From Candidatus Portnoyibacteriota bacterium (GTDB lineage: Bacteria > Patescibacteriota > Minisyncoccia > Portnoybacterales > GWB1-42-6): a DNA stretch of 33,641 bases. The notes under the pieces were generated by a model that saw only the letters and a program-made list of their open reading frames with translations, did no database searches and was not told the DNA's origin. Every line of letters starts with the position of its first letter. Position 1 is the stretch's first letter. Position numbers and translations under genes: made by a program. The DNA lies in NCBI GenBank assembly GCA_016208745.1, contig JACQXN010000024.1, positions 1 to 33,641 on the forward strand, written 5' to 3'. Below, in pieces: positions 15,119 to 22,468 of this stretch.

Positions 15119-15631
15119 ATGCTAACCAGAGAACAAAAAAAACAATTAATCAGCGATTTAAGCGATAAGTTAAAAAAAATAAAGTCAGCGGTTTTTGTTG
15201 ATTATCAAGGTTTAAAAGTTTCTCAATTAAAAGAGCTTCGCGGAAAGCTAAGAACAGCAGAAGCGGAATTAAAAGTAGCCAAAAAGACTTTGATAGATTT
15301 GGCTTTGAAAGAAGCCGGAATGCCTGGAATGACATCGAAAAATTTGGCAGGCCAAATCGCTTTAGCTTTTGATTTTAAAGACGAGGTTTCGGCGGCCAAG
15401 GTTCTAAATGATTTTTCCAAGAAGAACGAAAGCCTAAAAATTTTAGGAGCGATTTTGGAAGGGAAGTTTTTAGAAAAAGAAGAAGCTTTAGCTTTGGCAA
15501 GGATTCCTTCAAGAGAGCAGTCGCTCGCAAATTTAGTTGGCTCAATCAATGCGCCTTTGCAGGGAATAGCCTCGGTGCTGCAGGCAAATTTAAGAAATTT
15601 TGTTTTTGCTTTATCACAAATAAAACACTAG
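15119..15631 (+). CDS. rplJ: 50S ribosomal protein L10
   Basis: 170 residues from the ATG of MLTREQKKQLISDL. It anchors L7/L12 dimers on the ribosomal stalk. The N-terminal RNA-binding part contains FVDYQGLKVSQLKELRGKLRTAEAELKVAKKTLIDLAL; the C-terminal helix that binds L7/L12 is present (RIPSREQSLANLVGSINAPLQGIASVLQANLRNFVFALSQI). An upstream in-frame start would add 28 residues read from the leader terminator and a following hairpin, so it is rejected. No Shine-Dalgarno. Followed by rplL after 59 bases. Confidence 0.95.
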   Translation: MLTREQKKQLISDLSDKLKKIKSAVFVDYQGLKVSQLKELRGKLRTAEAELKVAKKTLIDLALKEAGMPGMTSKNLAGQIALAFDFKDEVSAAKVLNDFSKKNESLKILGAILEGKFLEKEEALALARIPSREQSLANLVGSINAPLQGIASVLQANLRNFVFALSQIKH

Positions 15632-15690
15632 CCTAAGGTATCGGCCGAGAAAAAATATTTTTCTCGACGGCACCCTCGCTATAAAAACGT

Positions 15691-16104
15691 ATGTCTGAAG
15701 AAAAAAATAACGAGACTGTAGAAGTCCCGGAAAAATTCAAAAGTTTAGTTGAGCAGATAGAAAAATTATCTGTTCTTGATTTAGCCGAATTGGTCAAAGT
15801 TTTAGAAAAGAAATTTGGTGTTTCAGCCGCGCCAGTCGCTGTTGCGGCAGCTGGAGTTGCGACCTCGGGAGAGGCGCAAGTAGCGGAAGAAAAAACCAGT
15901 TTTAATGTTGAATTAAAATCTGCTGGCGAACAAAAAATCAATGTAATAAAAGTTGTTCGTGAAATAACCGGTCTTGGACTAAAAGAAGCCAAGGATCTGG
16001 TTGACGCCGCGCCAAAGATGGTAAAAGAGGGCGCGAAGAAAGAAGAGGCAGAGGAGATGAAACAAAAATTAGAAGCGGCTGGTGCAGTAGTTGAACTAAA
16101 ATAA
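15691..16104 (+). CDS. rplL: 50S ribosomal protein L7/L12
   Basis: 137 residues, slightly longer than the usual 120-130. N-terminal dimerisation domain ([34 protein letters not shown]), an Ala/Val-rich hinge ([18 protein letters not shown]), then the factor-binding C-terminal domain: [72 protein letters not shown]. It recruits translation factors to the ribosome. Co-transcribed with rplJ and ended by a strong terminator. Confidence 0.97.
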   Translation: MSEEKNNETVEVPEKFKSLVEQIEKLSVLDLAELVKVLEKKFGVSAAPVAVAAAGVATSGEAQVAEEKTSFNVELKSAGEQKINVIKVVREITGLGLKEAKDLVDAAPKMVKEGAKKEEAEEMKQKLEAAGAVVELK

Positions 16105-16116
16105 TTTTTTTCAAAA

Positions 16117-16150
16117 AATATAAAAATCCCATTTCTGGGATTTTTATATT
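16117..16150. terminator. terminator after rplL
   Basis: 15-bp perfect stem AATATAAAAATCCCA with loop TTTC; A and T runs on both arms make it potentially bidirectional, serving also the convergent PP2C-like gene. Confidence 0.85.
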
Positions 16151-16418
16151 GGAGTCTTTCTGATTCTTTTCAGTTTAGTATGAACAATTAAATGGCACGC
16201 CTGATTTAATCCAGCATCTAGACAAAATTTGCTTAGGATGCCGAATCTGGATTCCCGCTTTCGCGGGAATGACAGGATGCGTTTCGTAGCCAAGGGTTAT
16301 TAGATTATTCGTCGGTTGGGTCTAGTAGCATATATTTGGAAAGTCTTATTATCTAGTTTAATAATAACATATAACAGCAACCACGCAATACTGAAGACTT
16401 TATTAAATAAGGGAAATC
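16151..16418. other. intergenic stretch with one palindromic repeat, otherwise nothing recognised
   Basis: Lies between the convergent rplL and PP2C-like genes. It contains the TGTCATTCCCG-type palindrome listed separately; the rest is AT-rich and shows no ORF, promoter or RNA motif I can support. Confidence 0.5.
16247..16275. repeat. TGTCATTCCCG palindromic repeat, short copy
   Basis: ATTCCCGC/GCGGGAAT stem with loop TTTC, flanked by CTGG and GACAGG; matches the ends of the longer copy at 27.0-27.1 kb. Confidence 0.75.
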
Positions 16419-17192
16419 TTATCTTAAAATCTCACTCAAATCAATCGGTGGGGTGATGGCTTTGGGAGTTTCGGGGGACTGACAAGGATGCTGCTCAAAA
16501 ATTTCATCGGCTTCTGCCTGGAGTAAAAGTATAGCAATTTGCAGGCGTTTATTTTGTTCTCGCAAGGTTTTATTTATCTGATCGGAAATGCTCGATAAAG
16601 TCGGCTGGCTGATTAAAACTTGTCTTAATCCTGCTGGCGAAAAAAGTTCATCAACAACGGGCGTGGCTAAAATGATTTTGTCTGCTGGCTCAACTTTCCC
16701 AGAGACAATGCTTGAGAAAATTTTTGAAGGATGCGGTTTTTCTGATTCGGGAATAATTTTTCGGCTGAGATTTGCCAAATGATTCTGGCGGCATAAAAAA
16801 GCCTTTGAGTTGCCGGCTTGAGTTAAAAAAAGCCCATCTTCATTTATGGCCGCGCAGATAAAATGAAATTTCCCAAGCCACTCTAAGTTTCCTTGATTGG
16901 CCGAATCTTTTAAATGCAAATTAGCTTTTGAGAGCGCAGATTGCAGGCTCGGAAAAGCGCCTTTTGAAGGATGCAGATAATATTCTCGTTTAATAAGCGA
17001 AGCCAATAAATTATTTAGATGGCCGCAATCTTTTATATCACTTAATTCCGCCACAATATAAAGATTGCCAAGCGGCATTTGTTCTATGTTGTCTGGTTGA
17101 TAAGAAAAAATATCACAAACAGTTTGCGACTTGCCATCTGGGCAGCGGACTTTGGCGCTTCTTAAAATAACTTCCTCGGTTTTTATGTTCAT
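16419..17192 (-). CDS. PP2C/SpoIIE-like phosphatase-fold protein, possibly catalytically reduced
   Basis: About 257 residues from MNIKTEEVILRSAKV. The fold pattern is PP2C-like: GNLYIVAELSD near the N-terminus, an ALSKANLHL helix, FHFICAAINEDGLFLTQAGNSKAFLCR (the usual A-x-x-x-x-G-D-S-R strand, here GNSK), and ADKIILATPVVDELFSPAGLRQVL where active PP2Cs have CSDGL. The Asp residues that coordinate metal in those two places are missing or shifted, so catalysis is doubtful. A longer start five codons upstream overlaps the -10 box TATAATG, so the inner ATG is preferred. The C-terminus is a Pro-rich tail. Confidence 0.6.
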   Translation of the reverse strand: MNIKTEEVILRSAKVRCPDGKSQTVCDIFSYQPDNIEQMPLGNLYIVAELSDIKDCGHLNNLLASLIKREYYLHPSKGAFPSLQSALSKANLHLKDSANQGNLEWLGKFHFICAAINEDGLFLTQAGNSKAFLCRQNHLANLSRKIIPESEKPHPSKIFSSIVSGKVEPADKIILATPVVDELFSPAGLRQVLISQPTLSSISDQINKTLREQNKRLQIAILLLQAEADEIFEQHPCQSPETPKAITPPIDLSEILR

Positions 17193-17200
17193 ATATACGC

Positions 17201-17212
17201 GTTTCATTATAA
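17201..17212 (-). promoter_or_regulatory. -10 element of the PP2C-like gene
   Basis: On the minus strand GTTATAATG reads directly into the coding region; the chosen ATG lies about 13 bases beyond TATAAT, so the 5' leader would be very short. The -35 is weak. Confidence 0.45.
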
Positions 17213-17309
17213 CATAAAATTACTCATAAGATAATATCTGTCTCTGTTTAAAATCTAGATTTACAAAAACACAGAAAAGAGGTATCTTGATATTAGTAAA
17301 TTCAACAAG

Positions 17310-17346
17310 TGGTCAGAGGAGGAGGAGCTCTAGCTGGCCATTTTTT
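17310..17346 (+). terminator. terminator-like hairpin immediately before an ATG
   Basis: TGGTCAG/CTGGCCA stem (one G-T) with a purine-rich loop (AGGAGGAGGAG) and TTTTTT, ending on the base before the regulator start. The loop is itself Shine-Dalgarno-like, so this may be an attenuator or translational switch. Confidence 0.45.
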
Positions 17347-17949
17347 ATGTTTATGCATCAGCAAATTTTAGAAAGTATTTTTGATTCTTTGGCGCGGGTT
17401 AGGCTATTTAAGCTTTTTTTAAGGAATCCCGATAAATATTTTCATCAAAAAGAGATCGCTAAAAAAGTTCAGGTGAATTCGCGAGTGGTGGCCAAAGAGT
17501 TAAAAAGTCTTCTGGCGATAGATTTTCTTAAAGAAAAAAGAGTTAGAGGCAGAAAAAAGGGGATCAAATCAGGCATTTATTTTTCTGTAAATCCTGACTT
17601 TGATTTTTATCATGAATTGCGGAGCCTTGTTTTAAAATCAAGCCCGGCTTCTAAAGAAAAAATATTACATAGAGTTCAAAGATTAGGCCAAATAAAACTT
17701 TTGCTTTTGGCGGGAATTTTTCTTAGTTCAGACAACAGCCGTGTGGATTTATTTATTGTCGGCGATCATATCAGCCAAAAAAGCCTAACTTCTTTTTTAA
17801 AAGATCTGGAATCGGAAGTTGGCCGAGAAATTCAATTTGCGGTTATGAGCGGCAAGGAATTTTATTATCGTTATCATATGTTTGATAGATTCGTGCATGA
17901 TATTTTGGAAAAGCCAAATGAGAAGTTGATTAATAAATTGAAGATTTAA
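17347..17949 (+). CDS. winged-helix regulator with nucleotidyltransferase-like C-terminal domain
   Basis: About 200 residues. N-terminal winged helix (ILESIFDSLARVRLFKLFLRNPDKYFHQKEIAKKVQVNSRVVAKELKSLLAIDFLKEKRVRGRKKG), DNA-binding by pattern. The C-terminal half (about 110-195) runs KLLLLAGIFLSSDNSRVDLFIVGDHISQKSLTSFLKDLESEVGREIQFAVMSGKEFYYR, which resembles the minimal nucleotidyltransferase fold (G-x-F plus D-L-x-I-V-G) seen in HTH-fused proteins; the first catalytic Asp pair is incomplete. A TTG start 60 bases upstream is possible (AGAGG ahead of it) but would translate the hairpin. The target genes are unknown. Confidence 0.6.
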   Translation: MFMHQQILESIFDSLARVRLFKLFLRNPDKYFHQKEIAKKVQVNSRVVAKELKSLLAIDFLKEKRVRGRKKGIKSGIYFSVNPDFDFYHELRSLVLKSSPASKEKILHRVQRLGQIKLLLLAGIFLSSDNSRVDLFIVGDHISQKSLTSFLKDLESEVGREIQFAVMSGKEFYYRYHMFDRFVHDILEKPNEKLINKLKI

Positions 17950-18018
17950 CTCGCTAATTTACGCGAATTCAGGTACAAATTTTCGCGAAAGGGGCGGGCG
18001 GTTAGCTCAGTGGTGGAG

Positions 18019-18102
18019 TCCCGAGAATTAAAAATTTTAAATTTTATAATTTTCGAGGATCCTCGATTTTTCTATCTCGCTTTGCGGGATGAAAAATCGG
18101 GA
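18019..18102. repeat. double-hairpin insertion inside tRNA-like A
   Basis: Bounded by TCCCGA and TCGGGA. It contains GAGAATTA/TAATTTTC, the palindrome TCGAGGATCCTCGA, and CGATTTTTC-TATCTCGC/GCGGGAT-GAAAAATCG with loop TTT. Removing it restores GGTGGAG-CGTTCCGTTCTCA, which parallels GGTAGAGCGTTCCGTTCACA of the intact tRNA-Val. Confidence 0.6.
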
Positions 18103-18130
18103 CGTTCCGTTCTCACCCCGTTAGATATCT

Positions 18131-18316
18131 GGACGGTTAGTTCAATGGTAGAACGCTCCGTTCATTCATCTCGCTAAATTTCCGGGTGCATAGCTCAGTG
18201 GTAGAGCGTTCCGTTCACATCGGAAAGGTCTCTGGTCCGAATCCAGATGCACCCACAGAAAAAAAATTTGACGGGGCAGGTCGGAGAGGTCGCAAGTTTA
18301 ATCCTCGCGCCGTCCA
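18131..18316 (+). tRNA. split tRNA-like gene B (middle of the nest)
   Basis: 5' part: acceptor GGACGGT (18131-18137), TA, D-arm GTTC-AATGGTA-GAAC, G26, anticodon stem CTCCG (18156-18160). 3' part: CGGAG (18282-18286, 5/5 pairs), variable AGGTC, T-arm GCAAG-TTTAATC-CTCGC (one A-C mismatch; T54-T56 in place of TTC), acceptor GCCGTCC (18309-18315, 7 pairs with one G-T), A73, no CCA. The anticodon loop is opened by a roughly 120-base insert in which TCTCGCTAAATTT (18169-18181) pairs with AAATTTGACGGGG (18264-18276) and encloses tRNA-Val. The D-arm is tRNA-Gly-like, but identity is unproven. Confidence 0.5.
18184..18255 (+). tRNA. tRNA-Val(CAC), intact, innermost of the nest
   Basis: 72 bases: acceptor GGGTGCA/TGCACCC (7/7), D-arm GCTC-GAGC, anticodon stem TTCCG/CGGAA (5/5) with loop TTCACAT giving anticodon CAC, T-arm TCTGG-TCCGAAT-CCAGA, discriminator A; CCA not encoded (ACAG follows). 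It sits in the anticodon-loop position of tRNA-like B. Confidence 0.9.
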
Positions 18317-18556
18317 CTAAAATCTAACGGGGCAAGTTGCGGGGGCCATAGGTTCAAATCCTGTACCGCCCACCAATATCCTTGTTTCAGTTTTACCTTT
18401 GTGGACAAAAAGTGGATAGCAGTAAATTAAAAATAGCGGATCGTCAATAGTAAATCGTTAAAAAATGGCTTTATAGAGCCATTTTTTATTTTAACGGTAA
18501 TTTTAACTTTGCAGTCAGGAAATTAAGAGATTTTTGTGGTTGACGGGAATAGGCGA

Positions 18557-18595
18557 GTGGAATAAAATGTAAGGGAAGTGGATAATTGTGGATAA
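18557..18595 (+). promoter_or_regulatory. candidate MraZ operator boxes upstream of mraZ
   Basis: Two exact GTGGATAA units start ten bases apart (18578 and 18588) and a GTGGAATA lies 21 bases before them, i.e. on the same face of the helix. MraZ in other bacteria binds short GTGG/TGGG direct repeats with about ten-base period upstream of its own gene. Confidence 0.55.
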
Positions 18596-18635
18596 GTATG
18601 TTAGTAAGTACCCATTTCTGGGGATAACTCAAGTT

Positions 18636-19067
18636 ATGTTCATAGGGGAATACCGCCACACAATTGATGAAAAAAAACGTTTGGCCATTCCGGCCAAATT
18701 CAGAAAAGATCTTGGCCGGGGTGCTGTTATCACTCGGGGTATTGATAATTGTTTGGTTGTTTATCCTCAAAAAGAATGGGAAAACATGGCAGACAAATTA
18801 GGGCGTTTGCCTGGCAGTCAATTGGAAGCAAGGGGATTTGCGCGCATTATGTTGGCTGGCGCAATGAATGTTGGGTTTGATCAACTGGGGAGAATTTTGG
18901 TGCCGGACTATTTAAAAGAATACGCTTTTTTAAAAAAAGAAGTGGTTATTACAGGTCTTTATAATCGCTTGGAAATTTGGGAGGCAGCCAGATGGAATGA
19001 TTATAAAAAGAAAGCCGAAAAAGAAGTTGGGGACTTAGCGTCAAAATTGGGAGAATTGGGAATCTAG
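18636..19067 (+). CDS. mraZ: transcriptional regulator MraZ
   Basis: 143 residues, the standard length. SpoVT/AbrB-like DNA-binding protein that heads the division-wall cluster and represses it in studied species. Family motifs are clear: MFIGEYRHTIDEKKRLAIPAKFRKDLG at the N-terminus, LVVYPQKEWENMADKLGRLP, then the second repeat half ARIMLAGAMNVGFDQLGRILVPDYLKEYAFLKKEVVITGLYNRLEIW with the D-x-x-G-R-I-L-[VI]-P signature. An upstream GTG in frame would add 16 residues read through the operator boxes; the ATG is preferred. Followed by rsmH after a long hairpin. Confidence 0.95.
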   Translation: MFIGEYRHTIDEKKRLAIPAKFRKDLGRGAVITRGIDNCLVVYPQKEWENMADKLGRLPGSQLEARGFARIMLAGAMNVGFDQLGRILVPDYLKEYAFLKKEVVITGLYNRLEIWEAARWNDYKKKAEKEVGDLASKLGELGI

Positions 19068-19118
19068 GGGTCAGTTTTTCAGTTTTTCAGTTTATCGGTT
19101 AACTAATAAGGGTTTAGG

Positions 19119-19168
19119 TCAGAGGGCAGAGGGCCAGCAAAAAAATTTTTTTGCCCTGAGCCCTCTGA
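19119..19168. repeat. long hairpin between mraZ and rsmH
   Basis: TCAGAGGGC/GCCCTCTGA outer stem, GAGGGC/GCCCT inner stem and a AAAAAAATTTTTTT tip. Could attenuate read-through to rsmH, whose Shine-Dalgarno lies just beyond it; or it is another palindromic repeat. Confidence 0.55.
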
Positions 19169-19197
19169 TTTCAACCTTTATCAAAAGGAGGGGCATT

Positions 19198-20154
19198 ATG
19201 AATCATATTCCGGTTCTTCAAAAAGAAGTCGTTCAATATCTTGACCCCAAGCCAGATGAAAATTTTATTGATGCGACAATTGGCGGAGGAGGACATGCTT
19301 TGATAATTTTAGAAAAAAATGCACCCCAAGGAAAATTACTGGGAATTGATTTGGATAAAAAAGCAATTGATGATTTAGAAGCAAAGCCCGAAATTAGCCC
19401 GTTTAAAAAAAGATTAATTCTTGTTTGTGATAATTTTTCAAATCTTGGAGAAATTGTCAAAGAAAATAATTTTATCAACGTCAAAGGAATTTTGGCGGAT
19501 CTGGGACTGTCTTCTATGGAATTGGAAGAAAGAGGCAGGGGATTCAGTTTTTTGAGAGACGAACCGCTTATTATGCGCTACGCGCAAGACAAATTAGAAA
19601 GTAAAAATGAAGAAGTAAAAAGTACAGGTAAAAATTTAAAACTATCAGAACCAGAAAATAATTTAACGGCCGCGGAAATATTAAATAGTTGGAGCGAGGA
19701 AGAATTAAATAAAATATTCTGGGATTATGGCGGGGAAAGATTTTCAAGACAAATAGCCAGAAAAATTATTGAAGAAAGAAAAATAAAGCCGATTATAACC
19801 ACGTTTCAATTGGTAGAAATTATAAAAAAAGCAACGCCTGCTTGGTATCATCATCGCCGAATCCATCCCGCAACAAAAACATTTCAAGCCCTAAGAATAG
19901 CAGTTAATGATGAGCTTAATAATTTAAATAAGTTTTTATCCGTCGCGATTGACGCTTTGGATAGCGGCGGGAGGCTGGCGATCATCTCCTTTCACTCCTT
20001 GGAGGACAGAATTGTTAAAAATTTTTTTAAAGAAAAAAAACAAGAAGGCGGAATAACTATTTTAACCAAAAAAGTTGTTACGCCAAGTCAAGAAGAAATA
20101 TTAAATAATCCTCGTTCCCGAAGCGCAAAATTGCGCGCCGCGATTAAAAATTAA
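19198..20154 (+). CDS. rsmH: 16S rRNA (cytosine-1402 N4) methyltransferase RsmH
   Basis: 318 residues. SAM-dependent methylation of C1402 in the ribosomal P site. Motifs: MNHIPVLQKEVVQYL, FIDATIGGGGHA (motif I, about 23-34), GKLLGIDLDKKAI, VKGILADLGLSSMELEERGRGFSF, then C-terminal GGERFSRQIARKI, HPATKTFQALRIAVNDEL, and GGRLAIISFHSLEDRIVKNFF. Between GRGFSF and LTAAEILN the conserved PLDMRMD stretch reads PLIMRYAQDKLESK, followed by about 20 extra residues; RYAQDKL looks repeat-derived. Strong Shine-Dalgarno (AAAAGGAGGGG), unusual among the core genes here. Confidence 0.94.
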   Translation: MNHIPVLQKEVVQYLDPKPDENFIDATIGGGGHALIILEKNAPQGKLLGIDLDKKAIDDLEAKPEISPFKKRLILVCDNFSNLGEIVKENNFINVKGILADLGLSSMELEERGRGFSFLRDEPLIMRYAQDKLESKNEEVKSTGKNLKLSEPENNLTAAEILNSWSEEELNKIFWDYGGERFSRQIARKIIEERKIKPIITTFQLVEIIKKATPAWYHHRRIHPATKTFQALRIAVNDELNNLNKFLSVAIDALDSGGRLAIISFHSLEDRIVKNFFKEKKQEGGITILTKKVVTPSQEEILNNPRSRSAKLRAAIKN

Positions 20155-20162
20155 CAATTCGC

Positions 20163-20561
20163 ATGTGCGCAATTTGTATGAATTTGCGCCATTGGCATAC
20201 TATGACCTACCTTTGCAAGCTAAAAAAACAAAACTGCGATAAAGGAAGAAGGGGAATCGCTACCCTAAATTTGACTATAATTTTGGGTTTTGTTTTGCTT
20301 CTGGCGGTTTTTTTGGCGCAAAGCAATAAATTGGTAAAGAAGAATTACGAAATAAGGACTTATCAGGATAATCTTAAAGAACAGCAAGCCTTGGCTAAAA
20401 AAATGGAAATTAAATTAACTGAGGCAAGTTCTGTTGAGAATTTAGAGCAAGCTTCAAAGAATCTAAATCTTATCGCTGTTGATAAAATCAAATATTTAAA
20501 ATCCCTGCAAGCATCAGTGGCTTTATCTTCATATCAACAAACGAGCAGCGTCAATCCATAA
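20163..20561 (+). CDS. FtsL/DivIC-like cell division protein
   Basis: 132 residues lying exactly where ftsL sits in dcw clusters, between rsmH and ftsI. A short cytoplasmic N-terminus rich in Cys and Lys, one transmembrane helix (about 35-56, LNLTIILGFVLLLAVFLA), then a coiled-coil periplasmic part (NKLVKKNYEIRTYQDNLKEQQALAKKMEIKLTEASS). FtsL is a scaffold that activates the FtsW/FtsI septal synthase with FtsB. Sequence conservation in this family is very low, so the call rests on topology and position. The exact start is uncertain; an inner ATG (MTYLCKLKK) is possible. Confidence 0.75.
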   Translation: MCAICMNLRHWHTMTYLCKLKKQNCDKGRRGIATLNLTIILGFVLLLAVFLAQSNKLVKKNYEIRTYQDNLKEQQALAKKMEIKLTEASSVENLEQASKNLNLIAVDKIKYLKSLQASVALSSYQQTSSVNP

Positions 20562-20606
20562 AATGACCGAAACGTTATAGCGCGATTTGCGTAAAATTAT
20601 AAAGCC

Positions 20607-22313
20607 ATGAAAAGCCAAAAAGAAAGGCGAATTTATTTTTTATTGCTTTTGATATTTTTAATCTATGGAGCGGTTATCTACCGCTTATTTTTGATTCAGG
20701 TTTTAAAACACAGCACTTATTCCGCTTTAGCGCAGGATCAGAATCAGATATTTAAAAAACTAATTCCTAATCGCGGCGAAATTTTCGCGCAGGATAAAAA
20801 TTTAACTTTTTTCCCTTTGGCCATAAATCGAGAATATCCGGCAGTTTATCTTGTGCCAAGAGAAATAAGCGACAAAGAAAATTTAGCCCAAAAATTATCA
20901 GAAATTTTAGGCATTGATAAAGAGACAATTTTAAACAAAGCCGGCAAAATAGACGATCCATACGAGCCTTTAAAATCAAAAATAGATGATGCGTCTGCTC
21001 AAAAAATTCAGGAGCTGGATTTAGAAGGCGTCTATTTAACCAGTGAAAATTCAAGATGGTATCCTGAGAAAAATTTAACCAGTCATCTAGTCGGTTTTTT
21101 AGGATACAAAGATGATGAAAGAGTCGGCCAGTATGGGCTTGAAGGATATTATAATCAAGATTTATCAGGGCAGGCTGGTATTTTAAAGACAACCAAAGAC
21201 GCCCAAGGCACTTCTATTTTAATGGGCGATTATGATTTAGAGCCGGCCAAAGACGGCGGCAGTCTCTATCTAACCATTGACCCCAATATCCAATTTGTAG
21301 CGGCGCAAAAATTAAAAGCGGTTTTGGAAAAATGGCAGTCAAGTTCTGGTAGCGTGATTGTAATGGATCCAAAAACCGGCGCGATTTTAGCTATGGCCAG
21401 CTTTCCTGATTTTGATTCCAACGAATATTCTAAAGTTGAAAACATAGACGATTTTTTAAATCCCATCACCCAAAAATTATATGAGCCCGGGTCGGTTTTC
21501 AAACCAATTACCATGGCCGCTGGGCTAGATAGCGGGAAAGTCAGCCCGGAAACAACCTATGTCGATACCGGCTCTCTGGAAATTGGCGGATATTTAATTA
21601 CTAATGCGGCCGACAGAAGCTATGGTTTAAGCAATATGACAAAGGTTTTGGAAAAATCTATTAACACGGGCGTTGTTTTTGCGCAAAGAAAGACGGGTAA
21701 TGAAATATTTAAAAATTATGTTGAGGCTTTTGGATTCAATGGGCCAACAGGCGTAGATTTGGCTGGAGAGGTGGCGGGCAATATTAATAATTTGAAAGAA
21801 AATAAAGAAATAAATTTTGCTACTGCGGCCTTTGGGCAGGGGATTGCTGTTACGCCTCTTGAGATGGCAGCTGCTATTTGCGCCATTGCCAATGAGGGCA
21901 AAATGATGAGGCCGTATCTGGTTGAAAAAATAGTTTATCCTGACGGCAGAGAAGAAAAAACAGAGCCTCAGGCTATCAGGCAGGTCGTTTCGGAGCAGAC
22001 AGCCAATAAATTGACGGCAATGCTGGTTAGTACAGTTCGTAATGGTTATGATAAAATAAAGATAAAGGGATATTTTATTGCCGGCAAAACCGGCACAGCG
22101 CAGGTGCCAAGCGAAGATCAACGCGGATATTCTGACGAAACCATTCATACTTTTATCGGTTACGCCCCAGCTTATAATCCTAAATTTTTAGTTTTTATAA
22201 AAATGGATAAGCCTAAGGGAATTAATTTTGCTTCTGATTCTTTGGGCCCGGTTTTTGCCGAAATTGCCAAATACCTTTTTAATTATTACGAAATTCCGCC
22301 AGACGAGCAGTAA
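20607..22313 (+). CDS. ftsI: septal peptidoglycan transpeptidase (class B PBP, FtsI/PBP2 type)
   Basis: 568 residues. Cross-links peptidoglycan at the septum. One N-terminal membrane helix (about 9-31), pedestal domain with IPNRGEIFAQD and QYGLEGYYNQDLSG, then the transpeptidase: SxxK SVFK (Ser296, Lys299), SxN SIN (351-353) and KTG (494-496, AGKTGTAQVP). GFNGPTGVDLAGE and FGQGIAVTPLEMAAA are also typical. No PASTA domains. No Shine-Dalgarno. Upstream ftsL and downstream murF suggest one cluster, though ftsW is not present here. Confidence 0.95.
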   Translation: MKSQKERRIYFLLLLIFLIYGAVIYRLFLIQVLKHSTYSALAQDQNQIFKKLIPNRGEIFAQDKNLTFFPLAINREYPAVYLVPREISDKENLAQKLSEILGIDKETILNKAGKIDDPYEPLKSKIDDASAQKIQELDLEGVYLTSENSRWYPEKNLTSHLVGFLGYKDDERVGQYGLEGYYNQDLSGQAGILKTTKDAQGTSILMGDYDLEPAKDGGSLYLTIDPNIQFVAAQKLKAVLEKWQSSSGSVIVMDPKTGAILAMASFPDFDSNEYSKVENIDDFLNPITQKLYEPGSVFKPITMAAGLDSGKVSPETTYVDTGSLEIGGYLITNAADRSYGLSNMTKVLEKSINTGVVFAQRKTGNEIFKNYVEAFGFNGPTGVDLAGEVAGNINNLKENKEINFATAAFGQGIAVTPLEMAAAICAIANEGKMMRPYLVEKIVYPDGREEKTEPQAIRQVVSEQTANKLTAMLVSTVRNGYDKIKIKGYFIAGKTGTAQVPSEDQRGYSDETIHTFIGYAPAYNPKFLVFIKMDKPKGINFASDSLGPVFAEIAKYLFNYYEIPPDEQ

Positions 22314-22319
22314 ATTTTT

Positions 22320-22463
22320 TCTTGTTACTTTTCTGCTAACCATAGCATCAGAGCAAGCTTGGTATGGGGGAAGCAGAAAAGCATATCCCGTACCAATCGC
22401 TGCAGGCGATTTGATGCAGGATAACCAAAAGACTGCGCGCAGGGCGAAAATTACCCAACATTA
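22320..22463. repeat. structured intergenic palindromes between ftsI and murF
   Basis: TTTTCTGCT pairs with AGCAGAAAA, TTGGTATGGG with CCCGTACCAA, and GCATCA with TGATGC, giving interleaved hairpins over about 140 bases. No ORF is supported. Probably another repeat; an RNA role is not excluded. Confidence 0.45.
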
Positions 22464-22468
22464 AGATT

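Larger units (their letters stand above)
17996..18375 (+). tRNA. split tRNA-like gene A (outermost of three nested tRNAs)
   Basis: 5' part: acceptor GGGCGGT (17996-18002), TA, D-arm GCTC-AGTGGTG-GAG(T). 3' part: T-arm ATAGG-TTCAAAT-CCTGT (18348-18364), acceptor ACCGCCC (18365-18371, 7/7 pairs with the 5' arm), A73 and encoded CCA (18373-18375). Between the halves lie a hairpin insertion, an anticodon-stem-like TTCCG, an 11-bp helix (18116-18126 with 18322-18332) and the whole of tRNA-like B with tRNA-Val inside it. The anticodon stem is poor (TTCCG against TGCGG), so the gene may be dead. The anticodon cannot be assigned. Confidence 0.5.

Noticed and set aside
18024-18340. Group I introns in the two split tRNAs
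   Set aside because: The insert in B is about 120 bases and 72 of these are an intact tRNA; there is no room for the P3-P8 core, and no conserved core motif is seen in either insert.
22228-22464. 78-aa ORF overlapping the ftsI end
   Set aside because: It lies out of frame within ftsI and continues into structured repeat DNA; no Shine-Dalgarno and no recognisable content.
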